Assembly (NCBI RefSeq): GCF_012273895.1
Contig: NC_052120.1
Span: forward strand, 4,650,001-4,714,000
Length of the DNA stretch: 64,000 bases
Direction: 5' to 3'
From: Zerene cesonia
Taxonomy: Eukaryota; Arthropoda; Insecta; Lepidoptera; Pieridae
This document shows positions 54,101 through 60,100 of the stretch, piece after piece; position 1 is the first letter of the stretch; every line of letters begins with the position of its first letter. The position numbers were made by a program, and so were the translations under genes. The notes under the pieces are model-generated. The model saw only the letters and a list, made by a program, of their open reading frames with translations. It did no database searches and had not been told where the DNA came from.

Positions 54101-57100
54101 CATAAAATTAGTTCATATGAGAAAATGTAGTAGAGCGATAATGCAATGTTTCCTTTCATCACTAAACAGGTATGCTAAATCAATATCAGAATATGGCTGG
54201 TATTTAAAAATGAGACAATAACTGAACGGTAGTGAGATGATTATTTAATTGACCTCATTGAGCCCTCGGGTCTCGGCTAAAAAGGGCAGCGACTATTGGT
54301 CACACTATCTCCATTATTACGAGCTTCTTATCTTTTAACTGATGCTACCGTTACCGAGCTTTGTCTAATAAAAAACAGTATATTATCTGACTCAATTAAA
54401 ATGTCATAAAGGATACTATTTAAGATTATTTATTTAATAAAAATATATAATCGATAAATTGTTAAGCCTACCATCAGTAAAATAATAGAACATTTATCAT
54501 AATATAATTCATTTAAAATAACAAATCCGGTACATTTTTTCGTAATCTCTTAAGACAGATACATATGTTCTTTTACTACGTAGAGTTGTAGTCACAGTGA
54601 AGAAGCTTATCAGTATCGAATAACTGGTTTAAAAGTCAAAGTTGGGGGTCAAGTTAAGTGGCAATTGGTTCCACTTACACTCCTATTAAGGTAGTTAACA
54701 CAAATTACATATGTTAAAAAAGTAGATACACTGTGTATCGTACATTATAAAATCATTTAAGCGATAAGGATTGTCCTGGCCACTAAGGCATATGAACGCG
54801 AAACGACAATATGATTGTATGAAATAAAAAAAATTAGTTACTATTTATAATAAATTCTCATGAATGATATATTAAAACCAAACGCTTATAACACATATAT
54901 ATAGAATATATATCCAGTGAATAAGTTAATCATGTTAATCTTCTATCTCCAAAACTCATGTTTCTGACCTATTTTTAACCGAAGTCAGAAGGGAGGTTAT
55001 CAATTTTATGGGTATATTATTATCAGAATTGCACAGTTTTTGGATACATTAGTCAATAACAGCTTCTAAACACGCGTGTCAAAATTTCATGAGTATGTAG
55101 ATATATATATTTGTCAACCCACTTGTTTACTTTAACTGTTGGAATTTCTTTAATTGTGATGAGTATAATCCAACTTCGGATCTGTACAAGTTTCATCAAC
55201 ATGAGTTCAGTGGTATTTGAGGTAGAGGGGTATATACACAAAGAAATTGCATTCACAAGTAAAACAGATTCACCTGCTTTACAAACGATTATGTCGTTAA
55301 AGTTTAATTTTGTGAATTACTGATTACTATATTTGATATTACATGCAAAAAGTAAACACTGCTTACTACTGGGATGTGTTGTTTTCCATAGTTAAATCGG
55401 CTCACAGAATATTTTAATCATAACCTTTTGCCGTTAGAATGCGATAATATTTAATCATTTGTATTATCGCTCTACTTAGATACAATTAAATATTATGAGT
55501 TATAACGTAATTCATTATGTAAACATTGGTTTTATACTCTCAAACTATGAATTTATTCGTTTCAACTAAGAATAGGATCGATTCTGCGCCATTCTGTGTC
55601 GTCATATGTATTGATCCCGACGATTTAGTAGTCAAGTTAAGAAATAACGTTTGCATTGAAACTTAATATACGATTCAAGAAAAATAAGATAGACCTTTAT
55701 TGAAATGCAAAAAGGATTACTAAGTAAATCTATTTTAAAATCACATTTGACACGAAATTGCCACAAACTTTATTAACGTTCCTATTCTCAGCCGATTCGC
55801 AAATTATCTAAAATAAAAGAATCAACTTTAAAGTAACGTACTATTAACATGTCTATTAAAAACGTTATATTCAAACAGTGAATTGATCACAGGGACGCCC
55901 ATGTCGTTGCGAGAGGAGACAATTTATATCTGTCTCGAATTCTGTTTTATTGGCAAATTGCTTTGTACAATTGTGTCAGACTTAACTACTACTAAGTGTT
56001 TTCTGAGTAGGATTATTTAAAATCGGTTTAGAAGCGATCAATTTAATTTGCGAACGTGTTAACAAGAAAACATAAATAATTTCATAATTTGGCTTCAAAA
56101 ATATCCGAAGCAAATTCAGAAATCACCCAAGATCGTGTTTTCCCATTACAATACTTAAATTTAAACCCTAAGAAATGGCGCGTCTCCGTGAATAACTATC
56201 ATAAATGAGTATATATAAATCAGTGTGGACAAACTTACCGGCGCGGACATTAACATCTCTAGAGTGGATAGTGCCAACTGGGTTCCTAGCTAAGCAAGCA
56301 TAGACTTGAGCGTGCACTTCCTGACGGTAATCTTCGGCGCGGAATGGGGGGAACACGAGGTTTCCGTTCGGCAACACCTAAAATATTTATGTATTTACAT
56401 TTTTTATATGAGTTAATAAATAAATAAATCTATGTTCTGATTTCAGTCCGAAATTAGTATCTCATAATTGAGCTTATAATCCGTTTCATGAAATAAGTCA
56501 ATTAGCAACAATTAACAAGAAATAATTCATGTATCATTTTGGCATAACTTGGAATTTGAAAACCTCTCCTATTTATCGATAACTTTAAATAGATAAATTA
56601 TAACTCGGGACGGACAGCTTAGCTCTTTTAGGAGTGCTTCACTTCCCCTGCATATTAAAACGAGCTGAAGTATTTCTATAGGGCCATCTAAATTTTATTC
56701 CACTTGGATGTCTTGCACATTACGATGGCTTAATTCTCACTTTTTATATGCGATTTAAGTTTATTTATTATGTATAGGATTACTGTTTAGAAAATTTCTT
56801 AAGCATTAAAATAAAACGTCAAATCACAATTGCCTCAGAAGCAGGGACGCATTCGTAATTACTTTACCGTAAAATTGGGATCCTATTCTGAAATTGAATT
56901 TACCTCATTGAATTTAGAAGCCCAGAATTTATTCTTCATTTTCTTATCATTCAACTATAACACTACACCATATATAAATGGCTGAAGTAGTACTGACTTT
57001 TTTTGTTTACTACTGGACCCATTTCAAAAATTCGCCGTCGGATAGGTTATAAAGCCTAGAGCACTCAGGCATTACGTACATATATGTACGATATGATACA

Positions 57101-60100
57101 TATAATATAGCCTACAACTTCGTTATTCCGCCTGACCACGTCTGCTCCACTCACCTGTCGCAATCCAGGGACATCGCCAACAGCAGTTCCATCAGCTCGT
57201 ACCCAAATAACATCAGGCGTGGGTGATCCTCGGGCGGCGCATTCAACTACGGCTCCGGTCGTGTTACTGAAGTCCACTCGGTTCGGGGGTTCCTTCATGA
57301 ATATCGGTCCGATCGTTTCGTCCTCGCATCGCACTGCTCCTGAATTGTAAAGGAACGTTTTGTAAAGTTTTAAATATAAATTAGAAGGAACAGCCTTAGA
57401 ATTTGCAGAAGATATAAATGCAATCAATTATCTACTTAAGTTACGTACTCTAAACACATTACAATACAACATGCAATTTCACATTGTTTATCCTCGTAAA
57501 TCATAAATTATCCAGACATTTTTTTTTCATCAGTTTAATTTTATATTTTAAAGTATTTGTTCATTCGGCTATGAAAAGTTCAGTATCGTTCAGTGAGTAA
57601 TGATACTCACTATTCGTAAACGCGTTTTAATTATTAAAAAATTAGTATAATTAAAACGCGGTCGCATTCAAATGTGTTTTAAACATGACAGGGTATTTAG
57701 GTTAATTGTGCACTTCCAAGGTTTTTAGCGAATATCGTTACATTAGTACCATAACCATTTATCAAAGTCAAATAACGATATGGTTTTGTAGTAATCGAAA
57801 TGAATTAATTCATATTAAACATTAATTATTCTATAGGTAAAGGTTTGAGGAGGTTGAAGTGAACGATCATGTACACTGCTCTATACAGCACTAGTAAATG
57901 TTGTTTTAATATTATTAATTTATGTCTATTATACGCATAATGATTTTCAAGCAATGTGACTTATTCGAATACCTAGACAATACCCATAATATACCCATTG
58001 GATTTAATACCAGGAAAGTTTATCAAGTTTCTACCAGTTATTTTAACAGTAACTTCCCAAATGAAGAAAGCAACAAAATGTACGTACAAACGACAGATGG
58101 CAATGGCATAAGCACGGGCCTCATCAGCTTATGAGGACTCGACCTACTTTATAATGACATCTTACATAGAAGCATCTTTGTAGCTACAGCTGCTAAAGCT
58201 CTATTCAACGTGACGAAAAAAAGAATAAATTGACACGTTAATCATGGCTAATGATGATAATGAATATACTTTGTAGTTGTTAACACGTCGCCGCATGTAT
58301 TATTTCTATCTTTTAAGTGTCATAAATTTCATATTTTAAAATGTGCTACTTTATTCATTCAATGTTAAGTTTTAGATGTGATGTGTCATGTCATACCTAT
58401 ATCATTATTTTAACAGAAATTATTCGAAAATTATACTTAATGTGAGTCACATATTCAGTTCCCATGAAAATTAATTGATTAGCGAATAAAGTATTCGTAA
58501 TTTAAAAGTACCCACTACTTAAGTTTTTTTTAAATAACATTTATAACGTACAAAGTTTCATAATCCATGGACTCCAAATTAAATATTGATTTGATCAATG
58601 ACCACATACACAATAACGACTATCATTTAAAATGGTCCTCGTTAAAGCAATACAATAGATTACGTTAAAAACTAATCTTAAAATAGTGTGAACTGTGAAG
58701 CATCTTTTCCCGTGTGGATAGGGACAAAAAATAGCAACAATCGGTATAAAAACTCTCAGTGGTTGCGTGCGACAGATGTGCGCGCACGCAAGCACGCGAT
58801 TGGCCGAAACCGCGACAGATGCGCTGAATGTCCGTGCTGTTGAACAGCATCATCACAACTTGAAACTAACCGATTTCACATAAAACAAAATATTTCTAAG
58901 AAGCAATCTGTGTACAAGCAGTCCAATTAAATGATATCTATTATTTAAGTTTTTAAATATAACTTCTTATGAAAACGCTTTTTGTGTAAAATCTATATCT
59001 TTAAATCTATAATTTCAAGAACAAATAATGTAAAAGTGAAAAATTATTATTGATTTCGTTTAAGATTTCTTGCACGCTGTTTTTTTATGCTTGCATTGTT
59101 AGTTAAATCAAAAGCTATAACGTTCGTAGCAATTTTGTAAGAAAATCCATTTAAAAACAATTTTTATTTATATGTGATACAACAGAGTAATAACATTCTT
59201 ATTATTCGAACAGAAAATAAATTAGGAAAAGATTTGTTGTTACGCAATTAGTACCCGAAGAATCGCTAGCCTGATGCATATCACCATTTTATGTGTTACT
59301 CATTATCTTCCGCTCTATGTTTAGTATACTTGTACAATAATAATAATTTATTAATAAGCCAATGTATCAGGGCTTGTTATGTTTGCATATACACGTACAT
59401 TTTATGTGATATGTAGCAATAATTTCCGTTATTACCAATCAAGTATAGTTCTCAGACCGGATACTCAATGTTATTATAAGGTAACGTAATTGCTTATAAT
59501 TAATACTAATAACATCTGAATGCCAGAATTTTCTATACGCTTATCGCTCGCAAATCTTTGTACTAACTTCAGACCTACCCCAGGTAGCAATGAAAAAGAC
59601 AAAAATTAAAAATTACAAACTGTAAAAACACCAAACTGGTCTAAATTAAAAAAAAAAGATTAATAAATGAATATGTTTATGTAACATATATAAATTTTAT
59701 TTATATTGAATACCTTTATATTTCTTATAATTTAATCAGAACTGAAAGAAGTAACTATCTTACTACAAACTGTAAACATTTCAAACAGTTTCTCAATTCA
59801 AAAGTTTGATAAACATAGCTTATAGTTTTATGATCGTCTCAAATTTCACTATCTTTTATGTATGCGATGTTGTAACTTGTAATCAAGTCGAGGTATGTGG
59901 GCGCTATGCGTGGTTGATTGTTGGAACCACCTGCGCTACCATCTGGCCGATCAAATGCACCTTAGGAATTTTACTGATAACACCCGCTAATGTACTTTTC
60001 CTTAGATACTTAGGAACGAACCATAATCAGCCTTCGCAGGTGGAATAGCCTCGTCTTTTTCCAACATACCAACAACAGGAGCAGAGAATTTTTTAAATTT